This document shows, piece by piece, positions 51,208-60,432 of a DNA stretch of 64,000 bases (within the stretch, counting starts at the first letter, position 1; every line of letters starts with the position of its first letter). This DNA comes from Seleniivibrio sp. Lineage in GTDB: Bacteria > Chrysiogenota > Deferribacteres > Deferribacterales > Geovibrionaceae. The notes under the pieces are model-generated. The model worked only from the letters and a program-made list of their open reading frames with translations. It ran no database searches and was not told where the DNA came from. The position numbers and the translations under genes were made by a program. The stretch covers positions 1-64,000 of the forward strand of contig NZ_JAJOIL010000031.1 of assembly GCF_021209385.1 (NCBI RefSeq), in the 5' to 3' direction.

Positions 51208-52019
51208 TCGTGTTTATACCATACGTTCATGCTTTCCATGCCTCCGCCGATGTTCGTGTTGTTGAACAGTGTTCCGGTAAAGGTGTAGCCGCATCCTGCG
51301 AATGTTTTGTTCATCCCGTAAGATACGCTTCTTGCTATGGTATAGTAACATTTAACCCCATCGACGGAAAGGCTTTTTTCCAGTTCTTCATTCAATGCCG
51401 CTGCCAGACCGAGCCTGCGGTATTCCTCAAGAGTGGCGAAATCGCTCATTTCCGCATATGTTCTTTCGCTGTCTGTTTCCGCGCTGGCTGCCGCTATGAG
51501 CTTTTCACCTGAAAAAACACCGTAGTAGCGCATATTTCCAGCCATAGTTTCGCGCAGGTATCCTGATTCATATATTGGGAATGGGTAGGTTTCAAATACC
51601 AGTCTGTAAAGTTCGGCGAGTGCATCGGCGTCATGCTCGGTCAGTTTGCGCATATGCATATCTGTGCTGTGATATCTTATGCCTGTTTTTTCCGCCTCTT
51701 TCAGCACATCGGATATTATCACGCCGTTTTTGACAGCCATGCGCTCCGCTTTAAGATATTTCACCATAAAAGATACTCTGTTTCCAGATTTAAGGGGGAA
51801 AAATGCTTCGCATGTGTATCCGTTATCAGAGAAAATGCCTGTATGTTTATTCTTAACCTTTGCGATTATTTTTGAGTAGTCCGCTTTCAGAGCCATTGCC
51901 TCTGTTTTTGAGAGATCAGACAGGCTGAAAGCAGAGCCTAATTCTGTCAGGTATACTCTGTCGCTGAATTTTCCGTGATGCATGGAGGCGTTGTATCTGT
52001 TTTCCAATGTGTCAGTCAT
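51204..52019 (-). CDS. ablB: putative beta-lysine N-acetyltransferase
   Basis: A 271-residue GNAT acetyltransferase. The C-terminal fold covers about residues 130-260 ([22 protein letters not shown] is the CoA-binding segment). It acetylates beta-lysine made by the neighbouring lysine 2,3-aminomutase to give the compatible solute N-epsilon-acetyl-beta-lysine, known from methanogens and some bacteria. The start at 52019 has GGAGG six bases upstream. It overlaps ablA by eight bases. Confidence 0.93.
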   Translation of the reverse strand: MTDTLENRYNASMHHGKFSDRVYLTELGSAFSLSDLSKTEAMALKADYSKIIAKVKNKHTGIFSDNGYTCEAFFPLKSGNRVSFMVKYLKAERMAVKNGVIISDVLKEAEKTGIRYHSTDMHMRKLTEHDADALAELYRLVFETYPFPIYESGYLRETMAGNMRYYGVFSGEKLIAAASAETDSERTYAEMSDFATLEEYRRLGLAAALNEELEKSLSVDGVKCYYTIARSVSYGMNKTFAGCGYTFTGTLFNNTNIGGGMESMNVWYKHE

Positions 52020-53322
52020 TGCTCCTCCTTTTGATGCGTTCATTGTCTTCGGGAATCAGCGCTATCCGTTCGTCATAGTCCGCCATGAGCTTTTCAATAC
52101 CTACCAGCGGAAGATATTCCGAGCCTTCTGTGTTGAACTGCAGGTTGCAGTCGGTACAGTTGCGGTCGCAGTATACGGGGGTGTAGCTGTCCGGTTCTTT
52201 GTAAGTGCAGATTATGCCTTCGTAGTTTCGCAATATCACTTTGTTGGTTGACCATGAAACGATGTAGTTCGGTGATACAGGGATTTTTCCGCCGCCGCCG
52301 GGAGCGTCTATGACGTATGTCGGCACTGCAAATCCGCTGGTATGTCCGCGCAGAAGCTCGATTATTTCGATACCCTTGCTGACGGGGGTTCTGAAGTGTG
52401 AAAGACCTTCGGAAAGGTCACACTGATATATATAATAGGGACGCACGCGATGTTTCACAAGTTTGTGCATCAGTGATTTCATTATCACAGGGCAGTCGTT
52501 GACACCTGAAAGAAGGACAGTCTGGTTGCCCAGCGGTATCCCTGATTTTGTAAGTTTTCTGAGAGCCGCCACAGCGGATTCTGTTATCTCCCTTGGGTGG
52601 TTGAAATGTGTGTTAATCCAGAGATTGTCATACTTGGACAGAATATCGGCAAGCCTGTCGGTTATTCTGTACGGAAGCACGACAGGCATCCTAGTGCCTA
52701 TGCGCACCACCTCGACGTGAGGGATGGAAGTTATCTCGTCAAGAAGCCATTTTAGTTTGCTGTCGGAAAGCATCAGCGGATCGCCGCCGGATATCAGAAC
52801 GTCGCGGACCTCTGTATGTTCCCGGATGTACTGCAGCCCGCCTTCCAGAAGCTCTTTGGACGGGATGGTGTCTCTGTCTCCCACTTTACGTTTTCGTGTG
52901 CAGTGTCGGCAGTACATGGCACACATACTGCTCACATGAAACAGCACTCTGTCAGGGTATCTGTGCGTAATGGAGTGAACGGGGCTGTCATGGTCTTCGC
53001 TCAAAGGGTCTGCCATGTCCCATGTGTCGATATTAAGCTCTTCAACGGAGCAGAATGATTGTCTGAATACCGGATCATCTTTAAGGTTATTTCTGTCGAT
53101 AAGCGAGGCGTAGTAGGGGGTGATTGCCATAGGAAATTTTTCGAGGGTTTTCTGCATCATATCCCGTTCCGATCGCTCAAAACGGATGTCCATGATACTC
53201 TCGAAATCCTCTATGGTGCGGATACTGTGGCGCAGCTGCCATTTCCAGTCTTTCCAGTCGTTAATGTTTGAGTCCGGGTTAAGACTCTCAGCAATTTCCT
53301 GCTGATGTTTCGTATAAATCAT
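52012..53322 (-). CDS. ablA: lysine 2,3-aminomutase
   Basis: A 436-residue radical-SAM enzyme that uses PLP and S-adenosylmethionine to turn L-lysine into beta-lysine. The radical motif is CAMYCRHC (CxxxCxxC). [11 protein letters not shown] binds SAM and [15 protein letters not shown] holds the PLP-lysine region. Three further cysteines lie near the C-terminus (CDRNCTDCN). With ablB it forms the osmoprotectant pathway, which suggests a salt-exposed habitat. Confidence 0.96.
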   Translation of the reverse strand: MIYTKHQQEIAESLNPDSNINDWKDWKWQLRHSIRTIEDFESIMDIRFERSERDMMQKTLEKFPMAITPYYASLIDRNNLKDDPVFRQSFCSVEELNIDTWDMADPLSEDHDSPVHSITHRYPDRVLFHVSSMCAMYCRHCTRKRKVGDRDTIPSKELLEGGLQYIREHTEVRDVLISGGDPLMLSDSKLKWLLDEITSIPHVEVVRIGTRMPVVLPYRITDRLADILSKYDNLWINTHFNHPREITESAVAALRKLTKSGIPLGNQTVLLSGVNDCPVIMKSLMHKLVKHRVRPYYIYQCDLSEGLSHFRTPVSKGIEIIELLRGHTSGFAVPTYVIDAPGGGGKIPVSPNYIVSWSTNKVILRNYEGIICTYKEPDSYTPVYCDRNCTDCNLQFNTEGSEYLPLVGIEKLMADYDERIALIPEDNERIKRRSND

Positions 53323-53487
53323 AGTATCTCCGTGTTTAATAAATTCAACATATAAAATTTATGCATGAAATATATTATGCGAAAATTTCTGTTTTGTCAA
53401 GTTAAGTGCGAATTATAATTAACATTACATTGTGTTGAAATCCTTTCCATAGTGGTGTAGTGTCATTTAAAAATTACGAGGTTATTT

Positions 53488-54039
53488 ATGAAAAAGAGAA
53501 TTTTTTCTATTGCAGCTTTCGTTGTAATCTTCTTTGCAGTGTACTTTGCGTCCCCCTTTTATGCGTTATATTCAATAAGGTCGGCTGGGGAAGAGGGCAA
53601 TGCCGAGAAGCTTTCAGGATATGTCGATTATCCTAAATTAAGAGAAAATCTTAAAGCAACTTTTAATGCTAAAGTTGCCGAAGAGCTTGCAAAAAATGAA
53701 GATGCAGGCGCCTTAGGTGCTCTTGGGTCTGCTTTTGCATCCAGTATTGTGGATCAGCTGGTTGACAGTCTTGTTACTCCGGAAGCTCTTGCTATGGTAA
53801 TGAAAAACGGAATAAAGGCAAAAGATGAGAATGTGGATGCCGGACAGTCTGATGATGATCAGGGAACGGAAAACACTGCGTCTGCAAAAGATTCTGCAAA
53901 ATCTACGGATTATTCGAGCGGTTACAGAAGCCTGAATAAATTTGCGTTCACAATCACACAGGACGGTGACGATCCGGTAAGCATGATATTTGAAAGAAAC
54001 GGACTGTTTTCGTGGAAACTGGTGGAAATGGAAATTTAA
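53488..54039 (+). CDS. DUF2939 domain membrane-anchored protein
   Basis: A 183-residue protein. An N-terminal membrane segment (residues 6-28) is followed by the DUF2939 pattern ALYSIRSAGEEGNAEKLSGYVDYPKLRENLK. An acidic low-complexity linker (about 112-135, rich in Asp and Ser) leads to a C-terminal part (RSLNKFAFTITQ ... FERNGLFSWKL). Its function is unknown. It stands alone with a terminator. Confidence 0.82.
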   Translation: MKKRIFSIAAFVVIFFAVYFASPFYALYSIRSAGEEGNAEKLSGYVDYPKLRENLKATFNAKVAEELAKNEDAGALGALGSAFASSIVDQLVDSLVTPEALAMVMKNGIKAKDENVDAGQSDDDQGTENTASAKDSAKSTDYSSGYRSLNKFAFTITQDGDDPVSMIFERNGLFSWKLVEMEI

Positions 54040-54075
54040 TTCAGTTATCCAGCATTTTTACTTAAATCATCATTG

Positions 54076-54123
54076 AAAGCCGACTTAAGCTCTTTTCATA
54101 AAAGAAGTTTAGTCGGCTTTTTT
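54076..54123 (+). terminator. terminator of the DUF2939 gene
   Basis: The stem AAAGCCGACT / AGTCGGCTTT, with further weaker pairing inside, is followed by TTTT. Confidence 0.82.
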
Positions 54124-54198
54124 CCATCATTAAAAATCAAAATACTTTATTACTCATATAGTGAACTTTTGTGCTGTCTCATGATCAATGTTTTCTAT

Positions 54199-54228
54199 TT
54201 GACAATTAATTAAACAGGTGGGTATGAT
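54199..54228 (+). promoter_or_regulatory. predicted sigma-70 promoter of the two-gene lipase locus
   Basis: TTGACA (54199-54204) and TATGAT (54223-54228) are 18 bases apart. Transcription would start near 54235, after the upstream ATG at 54224, supporting the translation start at 54260. Confidence 0.65.
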
Positions 54229-54259
54229 TGTATATCCTGATTATGAAAGGAGGCTCAAT

Positions 54260-55123
54260 ATGGGTAGTGACAAACCCGGGATCAGCTTATTGCCTGTGGA
54301 GGCGTATTCTCTGGATTCTGCCTATGTAGTTCCAAACTCCACCCACTCTTTTGTCGTTGGCAAGAACGACAGAAGCATCCAGTGGACGAATTTCGGGAGG
54401 GGCTGGGGAACTTCGGATCCGAAAACACTGGTTGCCACTGTAAACACCTACAAGGAATGGCTCATGACCTATGTTCCGCCCGGCACGGAAGGAACCAAAG
54501 GCGGGATACATTTCTGCGTGAACGGTGTGTGTCACACTCTGGCAAATAGAGAGCTGCTTGTTGCCGATGCATCGGCGGATGTGCGTCAGGCGGCAAAAGA
54601 CGAATATGCGGTCTTCTTTTTCGGAAAATACGGAATGGGGCTTGATCAGCTCAGACAGCTTCTTGTAAATGCTTATAATACTGTCACCGCGGGTTACGCT
54701 GATAATCTGAACGCTTACAACACGGTGATGAACAGGCTTAACAATTATATTGATGACGAGCTTCTGGCATGGCGTAAAATTGCTATTGATGAGGCAGGGA
54801 TAGATGTGGACGGTATTCTGGCGAAAAGCCCGCAGGCAGGGCTTGAAATAGCCAGACAGCGTTTGCAGGCTTATGTGACGGCAAGAGAGGCGATATATGC
54901 TAATTATCTCGCCGGCAGACTGGATCAGCACGGAGTGCAGCTTAAAATTAAGTCTACAATACTTCAGCATACTTCGGATTATCTGAACTGGCTCAGCACT
55001 ATACACTATATCAGCGAGTCGGATAAAAACACCTATATCAATCGTATCTCCGCGTTTCTCGACAGATATATACAGAGTGTACGCGCTATGGCTCTGCATG
55101 TCGAAAGCGGAAATATGCTTTAA
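54260..55123 (+). CDS. protein of unknown function sharing a C-terminal domain with the downstream lipase
   Basis: A 287-residue protein that I do not recognise, with no signal peptide or membrane segment. The C-terminal 200 residues match the C-terminus of the next protein. Shared points are NGVCHTLANRELL (there NGCSHSAANRLLL), FFGKYGMG (there IYGKFGFG), then ELLAWRKIAI (there ELQAWRYILI) and a helical tail. His and Asn-Arg are shared; the Cys is offset by one. The N-terminal 80 residues are unique. The start has AAAGGAGG six bases upstream. Possibly an adaptor, immunity-like or effector protein; this is speculation. Confidence 0.8.
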   Translation: MGSDKPGISLLPVEAYSLDSAYVVPNSTHSFVVGKNDRSIQWTNFGRGWGTSDPKTLVATVNTYKEWLMTYVPPGTEGTKGGIHFCVNGVCHTLANRELLVADASADVRQAAKDEYAVFFFGKYGMGLDQLRQLLVNAYNTVTAGYADNLNAYNTVMNRLNNYIDDELLAWRKIAIDEAGIDVDGILAKSPQAGLEIARQRLQAYVTAREAIYANYLAGRLDQHGVQLKIKSTILQHTSDYLNWLSTIHYISESDKNTYINRISAFLDRYIQSVRAMALHVESGNML

Positions 55124-55135
55124 CGGAGTTTATTG

Positions 55136-57211
55136 ATGGAAAAGTTATATTTGCCTATAAAACGAGGTCTGCTCAAGGCTGTGCCTGTATTGAGTGACAG
55201 CATGTATGTGAAAGCGTCGTCAGAAATCGACGATGTGCTCAAAAAGATAAAGGATCTGGAACAGCAGTATTTGAAGAATCCTTCCAGTGTTTCTCAGAAC
55301 GACGCGACAGTTATCATAAAACAGACTTATACCGTCGCCATAGAGATGTTTGAGGATAAGATACGTTCCGGCTTTTCACTTCTGCCGGAGGAACAGGCTA
55401 TACTCGACCTTTGCAGAAGGGAAGTGAGCCGTCCGCAGATGCTCAAGGGAGTTCTGGGGCTTCTTTTCCATTCGATAAGCAGGATAAGGGACGTTGTTGA
55501 CGACCTTAAAGAATGGTTCGGGCTATCTTCGGATGATGATATAGCGGGGAGGTATCTTGCGCAGGCAGGCGACGTTCTGCTGCCGCAGTACAGAAGCCTG
55601 ATTCAGGGCTGTTTTACCGCCATTCAGGATTTTTTCACAAGGGTTTTTGAACCGGAAATTCTTAATATAGCGGCTGCGCAGCTTGAGGCGGCTCTTTTCT
55701 ATCAGGTTAAGCGTACGAATATTGATAAACCTATGGCATCCCTTATGCTTACTTTCGCAGATTTCGCCTATTCAGGAATAGATGCTTCAAAAAGCGGCGG
55801 TTATGTAAACCTGAAGAAAGCGGAACTGCCTTCATATCTCCAGCCTGTATACGACGAAACCAAAGGACTTATCACCAGTTCCAGAGGGCTCAGGGCATGG
55901 CTTGGTAAAAAGGATAATAATATTGTAGTGTCCTTTTCCGGTACAGACAGCCTTGACATGGTGTATGCGGACATAGAACAGCTTTCCGCACCCAGTCTGC
56001 TTTATCTGAAATCGGCAGGTTTGCTTAAGATCATTCTGGACAGTAATCCGGGTAAAAACTTTTATATCACGGGACATTCCCTTGGCGGTGGACTTACTCA
56101 GTTTTCTCTGACGGCAAACGCATCGGGAAACATCAGCCGCATGTCCGGTTTCGGGTATAATCCGGCGGGGCTTTCGGAAATATCTATGATCCATCTTAAA
56201 AGCGACAGGATGGGGCAGGCTAAGAACAATATAGAGATATTTATGACCGCTTATGACCCTGTTTCGACTTTCGGAGGAAAGCTCGGCTGTCTTATCACTT
56301 TGCCGAAGTCAACCCACAACGGACACGGCATAAAGGATCTGATGGAGTGCATGGTGCTGTACCTTAATACAACGGCTGTTCTTAAGTCTTTTGAACTGAT
56401 GAACATACTCGGATATGAATATGTTAAGGATGATTTCATCCCATATGTAAAATGTGTAGGACTTAAAGATTCTGTTTCAGAAAACTACTGGTCATGTTTC
56501 AATCCCGATTATAAATCAGGCATGACGAAAACTTTTGCTTCCGTTCAGGTTTCAAAATCCCTTCTGAACATGCTTCAGCAACCGAATGTTTCTTCCGATT
56601 ACTGTGCGGGAGTATATAACAAGTTCAACGGATGCAGCCATTCAGCCGCGAACAGACTTCTTCTGGCGTCCTCCGGACAGGCTCCGGATTCCGTCAGTTC
56701 AACCGGAGATGCGCACGCGGCGATAATCTACGGAAAATTCGGCTTCGGTAAGAAAGCGTTCGTTGACCTGCTGACCAAGGCGTTTGTGGAGAGTTCCTCG
56801 GTTTATGACGAATCCAGAAGCACATACGAGATGGCTTTGGCGGCTGTCAGAAACCCATTCCCTTATGAATTGCAGGCATGGCGCTACATACTTATAAACG
56901 TGTTCGGGATAAGCAATCTTGATGCTCTTTTGGCTCAATACCCTCATGCTGCGAAAGAACTTGAAAGTATGCTGATCAAGTTTGCTTCGGATAAGGAAGA
57001 CCTGTTTGCTTCAATTTATCAGGGCAGAGCGCCGGATCAGGATCAGAAGAACAGACTTGGCGCCGGACTGGAACAGCTTGCCGTCAGCAGTACAAACCAG
57101 CTTCTCGATCAGGCAGTTACATACGGTATTATGTCAGGTGACCAGCGTAATATTGTGAAACAGTACATCGCAGATTTTTGCAGTCAGGTAAGAAGGGCTA
57201 TCGCTAGTTAA
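55136..57211 (+). CDS. class 3 lipase-domain protein with flanking unknown domains
   Basis: A 691-residue protein. Residues 1-200 are helical and unrecognised. The lipase domain (about 205-420) has the oxyanion segment VVSFSGTDSLDM, the nucleophile elbow TGHSLGGGLTQF, an Asp in TAYDPVSTFGG and a His in HNGHGIKDL, so the Ser-Asp-His triad looks complete. Residues about 490-690 share the domain of the preceding 287-residue protein (NGCSHSAANRLLL; IYGKFGFG; ELQAWRYILI). No secretion signal is visible. Likely a phospholipase or esterase, perhaps an exported effector. The start is ATG at 55136 after CGGAG. It lies 12 bases after its partner. Confidence 0.85.
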   Translation: MEKLYLPIKRGLLKAVPVLSDSMYVKASSEIDDVLKKIKDLEQQYLKNPSSVSQNDATVIIKQTYTVAIEMFEDKIRSGFSLLPEEQAILDLCRREVSRPQMLKGVLGLLFHSISRIRDVVDDLKEWFGLSSDDDIAGRYLAQAGDVLLPQYRSLIQGCFTAIQDFFTRVFEPEILNIAAAQLEAALFYQVKRTNIDKPMASLMLTFADFAYSGIDASKSGGYVNLKKAELPSYLQPVYDETKGLITSSRGLRAWLGKKDNNIVVSFSGTDSLDMVYADIEQLSAPSLLYLKSAGLLKIILDSNPGKNFYITGHSLGGGLTQFSLTANASGNISRMSGFGYNPAGLSEISMIHLKSDRMGQAKNNIEIFMTAYDPVSTFGGKLGCLITLPKSTHNGHGIKDLMECMVLYLNTTAVLKSFELMNILGYEYVKDDFIPYVKCVGLKDSVSENYWSCFNPDYKSGMTKTFASVQVSKSLLNMLQQPNVSSDYCAGVYNKFNGCSHSAANRLLLASSGQAPDSVSSTGDAHAAIIYGKFGFGKKAFVDLLTKAFVESSSVYDESRSTYEMALAAVRNPFPYELQAWRYILINVFGISNLDALLAQYPHAAKELESMLIKFASDKEDLFASIYQGRAPDQDQKNRLGAGLEQLAVSSTNQLLDQAVTYGIMSGDQRNIVKQYIADFCSQVRRAIAS

Positions 57212-57366
57212 ATTGAACGATTCAGATTTGTCGGCATAAGATGGCGCCGATATCCTTCGGCGTCATCTTGTGATATATAAAAGGAAGGCCGGCCTCCTGC
57301 CGGCACTCACAGTGAGCTCCGTCTCAGTGGCGCGGTTGTTCCGCTACCGATGAGAGTATTATCAAG
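57212..57366. other. structured intergenic region after the lipase gene
   Basis: A hairpin AAGATG-CGCCGA / TCGGCG-CATCTT (57238-57269, one bulge each side) may end the lipase transcript. It is followed by a GC-rich stretch with AGGCC/GGCCT, GCCGGC repeats, CTCAC-A-GTGAG and GCGG-N5-CCGC, which look like packed hairpins. It could be a repeat or small structured RNA. No gene is seen. Confidence 0.45.
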
Positions 57367-58206
57367 TTACATGCCAATTTTAATAAGAACTATTCCAGCC
57401 ATGATGATGATTGTGCCTAAGATCTTGTAAAGAGTGAACTTTTCCTTGAAAAACATGATGCCCATAATGACTCCGAACAGCGTGCTGATCTGTCTTATCG
57501 CTGACGCATAGGAAAGGTTTACCATGTTCAGACCGTAGCGGTAGGAAATAAATGACGCAAATACCACAAGTCCTGCAAAAAGAACCCACCATCTGTCTTT
57601 CTTAATATAATTAAACGTAATTTCGCCACGGCGTATAGAATATCCAAATATGAACATTGTCATAAACAATGACATCGAATAGACATACAGTATGAAATTG
57701 CCTCCAGAAACACCTTTCTTATCCATAAGAGCACCGAAGGAATAGAAGAAGGCGCCGGCAAGTGCAAAAAACGCTCCTTTTCCAAATTCACCCCACTTAC
57801 CTTTGACGCGGTTTAGAACAGCTGTTCCCAAAATGGTCAATATCACACCTATAAGCCCTATAACTGTCAGATGTTCTTTAAGAAAAATTACAGCCCATAT
57901 AAGGATGAAAAAAGGCGAAGCAGTGGTGAGCGGGTAAACAAGTGATACATCAGAATATTTGTAAGCCGTTGAAACCGAAAGATGGTAAATTGAGAAGAAA
58001 ATAGCCGCTATAAAGGCGGTTATGACCACACCTTTATCAAAATATAAATAGTCTCTGAAAGCCACAGGATATATCGCCGTGAAGAAGGAAATATTGGCAA
58101 AATGCATGTAAAAGTTGAATGCATACTTATTTTCTGATCTTTTAAGCAATACATTCCATAATGAATGTGTGAAGGCACTGAAAATTATAAACAAAAATCC
58201 TAACAT
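57367..58206 (-). CDS. EamA/DMT family transporter
   Basis: A 279-residue integral membrane protein with about ten TM segments arranged as two EamA repeats (1-135 and 145-279). The second has YRYGLNMVNLSYASAIRQISTLF and GIMFFKEKFTLYKILG, typical of drug/metabolite transporters. The substrate is unknown. It converges with the lipase gene. The upstream gap to citrate synthase carries that gene's promoter. Confidence 0.88.
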   Translation of the reverse strand: MLGFLFIIFSAFTHSLWNVLLKRSENKYAFNFYMHFANISFFTAIYPVAFRDYLYFDKGVVITAFIAAIFFSIYHLSVSTAYKYSDVSLVYPLTTASPFFILIWAVIFLKEHLTVIGLIGVILTILGTAVLNRVKGKWGEFGKGAFFALAGAFFYSFGALMDKKGVSGGNFILYVYSMSLFMTMFIFGYSIRRGEITFNYIKKDRWWVLFAGLVVFASFISYRYGLNMVNLSYASAIRQISTLFGVIMGIMFFKEKFTLYKILGTIIIMAGIVLIKIGM

Positions 58207-58414
58207 TTTTAACCGTTTAAAAATAGATTGAGAAAACGGATTTCAATATTTGAAATGGCGTCTTTTTTATCTCTTTATTTTTCAGATTATGACATAGCTC
58301 TGACATTCGCGTCAATAATAAATAATTGTCAAACAAGTATAAAGTTGCTCTTTTGCTGGTGTCTTGCTATTGGTATTTTCTATGCATTAATGCACACTGT
58401 ATACAATTTGGGTG

Positions 58415-58443
58415 TTGACATAGGCTATCATCAATGCTAAAAA
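58415..58443 (+). promoter_or_regulatory. predicted promoter of citrate synthase gene
   Basis: TTGACA (58415-58420) is 17 bases from TAAAAA (58438-58443). GGAGG follows before the ATG at 58489. Confidence 0.5.
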
Positions 58444-58488
58444 TAAACACTGTTTAAATCTGACGACAATAAAAGTGGAGGCATTTCA

Positions 58489-59790
58489 ATGGGACTTAAA
58501 GAAGTACTCAAACAGAAAATCGATGCTCATCGCCCCAGAACAACCAAACTCCTTAAAGAGTTCGGCAATGTTAAGCTTGGCGAATACACAATCGAACAGT
58601 GTATAGGCGGCGGCAGAGGTATTAAATCTCTCGTGACAGATATCTCCTACCTTGATCCGATGGAAGGCATACGTTTCAGAGGTCTTACCATCCCTGAAGT
58701 TATGGAAAAACTCCCCAAACCCGACGGCAAAGACTATCCTTATGTTGAAGGTTTCTGGTATTTCCTTCTTACAGGCGATGTCCCCACAAAAGCACAGGCA
58801 GAGGAAGTTGTTGAAGACTTCAAAGCCCGCGCACAGGTTCCCCAGTACGTTTTCGACATCCTCAGAGCTATGCCCAGAGACGAACACCCTATGGTAATGT
58901 TCTCTGCTGCAATCCTTGTTATGCAGCGTGAATCCAAATTCGCAAAATTCTATAACTCAGGCTTCAATAAAATGACAGCATGGGAACCCATGTATGAAGA
59001 TTCAACTGACCTTCTGGCAAAACTGCCGGAAATAGCTGCATATATCTACAGAATGAAATACAAAGGCGACACTCCTATCGCTTCTGACAAATCTCTCGAC
59101 TTCGGCGGCAACTTTGCTCATATGATGGGCATCAAACCTCCTTATGACGATGTTGCAAGAATGTATTTCATCCTTCACTCCGACCACGAATCAGGCAACG
59201 TTTCCGCACACACAACTCACCTTGTTGCGTCTGCGCTTTCCGATGCTTATTATTCACTGTCTGCCGGTATCAACGGTCTTGCAGGTCCTCTTCACGGTCT
59301 TGCTAACCAGGAAGTTCTCGGCTGGATTCAGGATGTTTATCAGAAACTCGGCGGAAAAGTTCCCACTAAGGAAGACCTTGTTAAATTCCTTTGGGATACT
59401 CTGAAAAGCGGTGCGGTTATCCCCGGATACGGACACGCAGTTCTCAGAAAAACCGACCCCAGATACACTTCTCAGCGTGAATACTGCCAGAAATATCTGC
59501 CCGAAGACGAACTGTTCAAAGTTGTTTCAATGATCTATGAAGTTGCCCCCGGCATCCTTCAGGAGCATGGAAAAGCTAAAAACCCCTGGCCCAACGTGGA
59601 TGCACAATCCGGCGTTATCCAGTGGTACTACGGACTTACTGAATACGACTTCTACACTGTTCTTTTCGGTGTCGGTCGTGCGCTTGGTGTTCTTGCGAAC
59701 ATCACTTGGGACAGAGCTCTCGGTTACGCTATCGAGCGTCCCAAATCAGTTACAACACAAATGCTTGAAGACGTTGCAGGCATTAAATAA
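58489..59790 (+). CDS. gltA: citrate synthase, eukaryotic (mitochondrial)-like type
   Basis: A 433-residue enzyme that condenses acetyl-CoA and oxaloacetate. Active-site blocks are SDHESGNVSAHTTHLV, NGLAGPLHGLANQEVLGW (His), VIPGYGHAVLRKTDPRY (His) and VDAQSGVIQWYYGLTEYDFYTVLFGV with the later RALGVL segment. The block GGRGIKSLVTDISYLDP...GIRFRG and the overall length follow the mitochondrial form rather than the common hexameric bacterial GltA. A similar eukaryote-like citrate synthase is known in Geobacter. GGAGG precedes the ATG. Confidence 0.96.
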   Translation: MGLKEVLKQKIDAHRPRTTKLLKEFGNVKLGEYTIEQCIGGGRGIKSLVTDISYLDPMEGIRFRGLTIPEVMEKLPKPDGKDYPYVEGFWYFLLTGDVPTKAQAEEVVEDFKARAQVPQYVFDILRAMPRDEHPMVMFSAAILVMQRESKFAKFYNSGFNKMTAWEPMYEDSTDLLAKLPEIAAYIYRMKYKGDTPIASDKSLDFGGNFAHMMGIKPPYDDVARMYFILHSDHESGNVSAHTTHLVASALSDAYYSLSAGINGLAGPLHGLANQEVLGWIQDVYQKLGGKVPTKEDLVKFLWDTLKSGAVIPGYGHAVLRKTDPRYTSQREYCQKYLPEDELFKVVSMIYEVAPGILQEHGKAKNPWPNVDAQSGVIQWYYGLTEYDFYTVLFGVGRALGVLANITWDRALGYAIERPKSVTTQMLEDVAGIK

Positions 59791-59813
59791 GCCTCAGTTT
59801 AAAGCAGTACATA

Positions 59814-59848
59814 TTAAAAAAGGCGAACCGTTTGGTTCGCCTTTTTTT
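59814..59848. terminator. bidirectional terminator between citrate synthase and mobB
   Basis: AGGCGAACC-GTTT-GGTTCGCCT with A-rich and T7 flanks serves both converging genes. Confidence 0.93.
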
Positions 59849-59863
59849 CGTAAAAAAACTTTT

Positions 59864-60361
59864 TTAAAGAATGTTCTTAATGATGAAATCCGCTATTTCC
59901 TGCGGATCGTTAAGATTTAAGAGAACTCTGCCCTGAACCTGCGGATTGTCAGGCATATCGGTTGCGACGGCTATAAGATTTTCGTCTTCCGCACATTGAA
60001 GCTTTGTGGAATATCCGCTTCTGAAAACCTCAATCTTTTTTTGAAGTTCTTTTTTGAATCCTTCTGCTATAATAATGTCTGTGTAATCGGGCAGCATAGC
60101 CGTGAGTTCTTCGATGGATTTTTCTTTTTCAACATCGCAGATCATGGCATATTTGTCTTTGTTCGATATTAAGATAGCTCTGGCTCCGGCTTTTTTGTGC
60201 CGCCATGTGTCCTTGCCCTCTTTGTCCATCTGGAAATCATGGGCGTCGTGTTTAACGGTGGACACGTTGTAACCTCTGGCTGTGAGCAGCGGTATAACTT
60301 TCTCTATAAGAGTTGTTTTTCCGCAACCCGATGTCCCCACAAAAGATACTAAGGGTTTCAA
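59864..60361 (-). CDS. mobB: molybdopterin-guanine dinucleotide biosynthesis adaptor MobB
   Basis: A 165-residue P-loop GTP-binding protein: FVGTSGCGKTTLIEKV near the N-terminus, TVKHDAHDFQMDKEGKDTWRHKKAG, then IIIAEGFKKEL. It assists MobA in making bis-MGD for Mo enzymes such as the PsrA-like protein here. The start is TTG at 60361 with GGAGG seven bases upstream; a longer frame to 60418 adds no family-like sequence. It is divergent from mobA across about 70 bases. Confidence 0.92.
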   Translation of the reverse strand: MKPLVSFVGTSGCGKTTLIEKVIPLLTARGYNVSTVKHDAHDFQMDKEGKDTWRHKKAGARAILISNKDKYAMICDVEKEKSIEELTAMLPDYTDIIIAEGFKKELQKKIEVFRSGYSTKLQCAEDENLIAVATDMPDNPQVQGRVLLNLNDPQEIADFIIKNIL

Positions 60362-60432
60362 AATATACCTCCGTGTGTGTATAGTACTGAATGTAGGATG
60401 AAAAATGATAAAATGCAAGAAAGGTTGTGCAA

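Noticed and set aside
54287-55099. Open frame of 270 codons antisense to the 287-residue unknown protein
   Set aside because: The sense frame has a promoter, a strong ribosome site and a paralogue next door. The antisense frame has no support.
58228-58440. Open frame of 70 codons between the EamA transporter and citrate synthase genes
   Set aside because: AT-rich composition, no ribosome site, and it covers the predicted citrate synthase promoter. It probably arises by chance.
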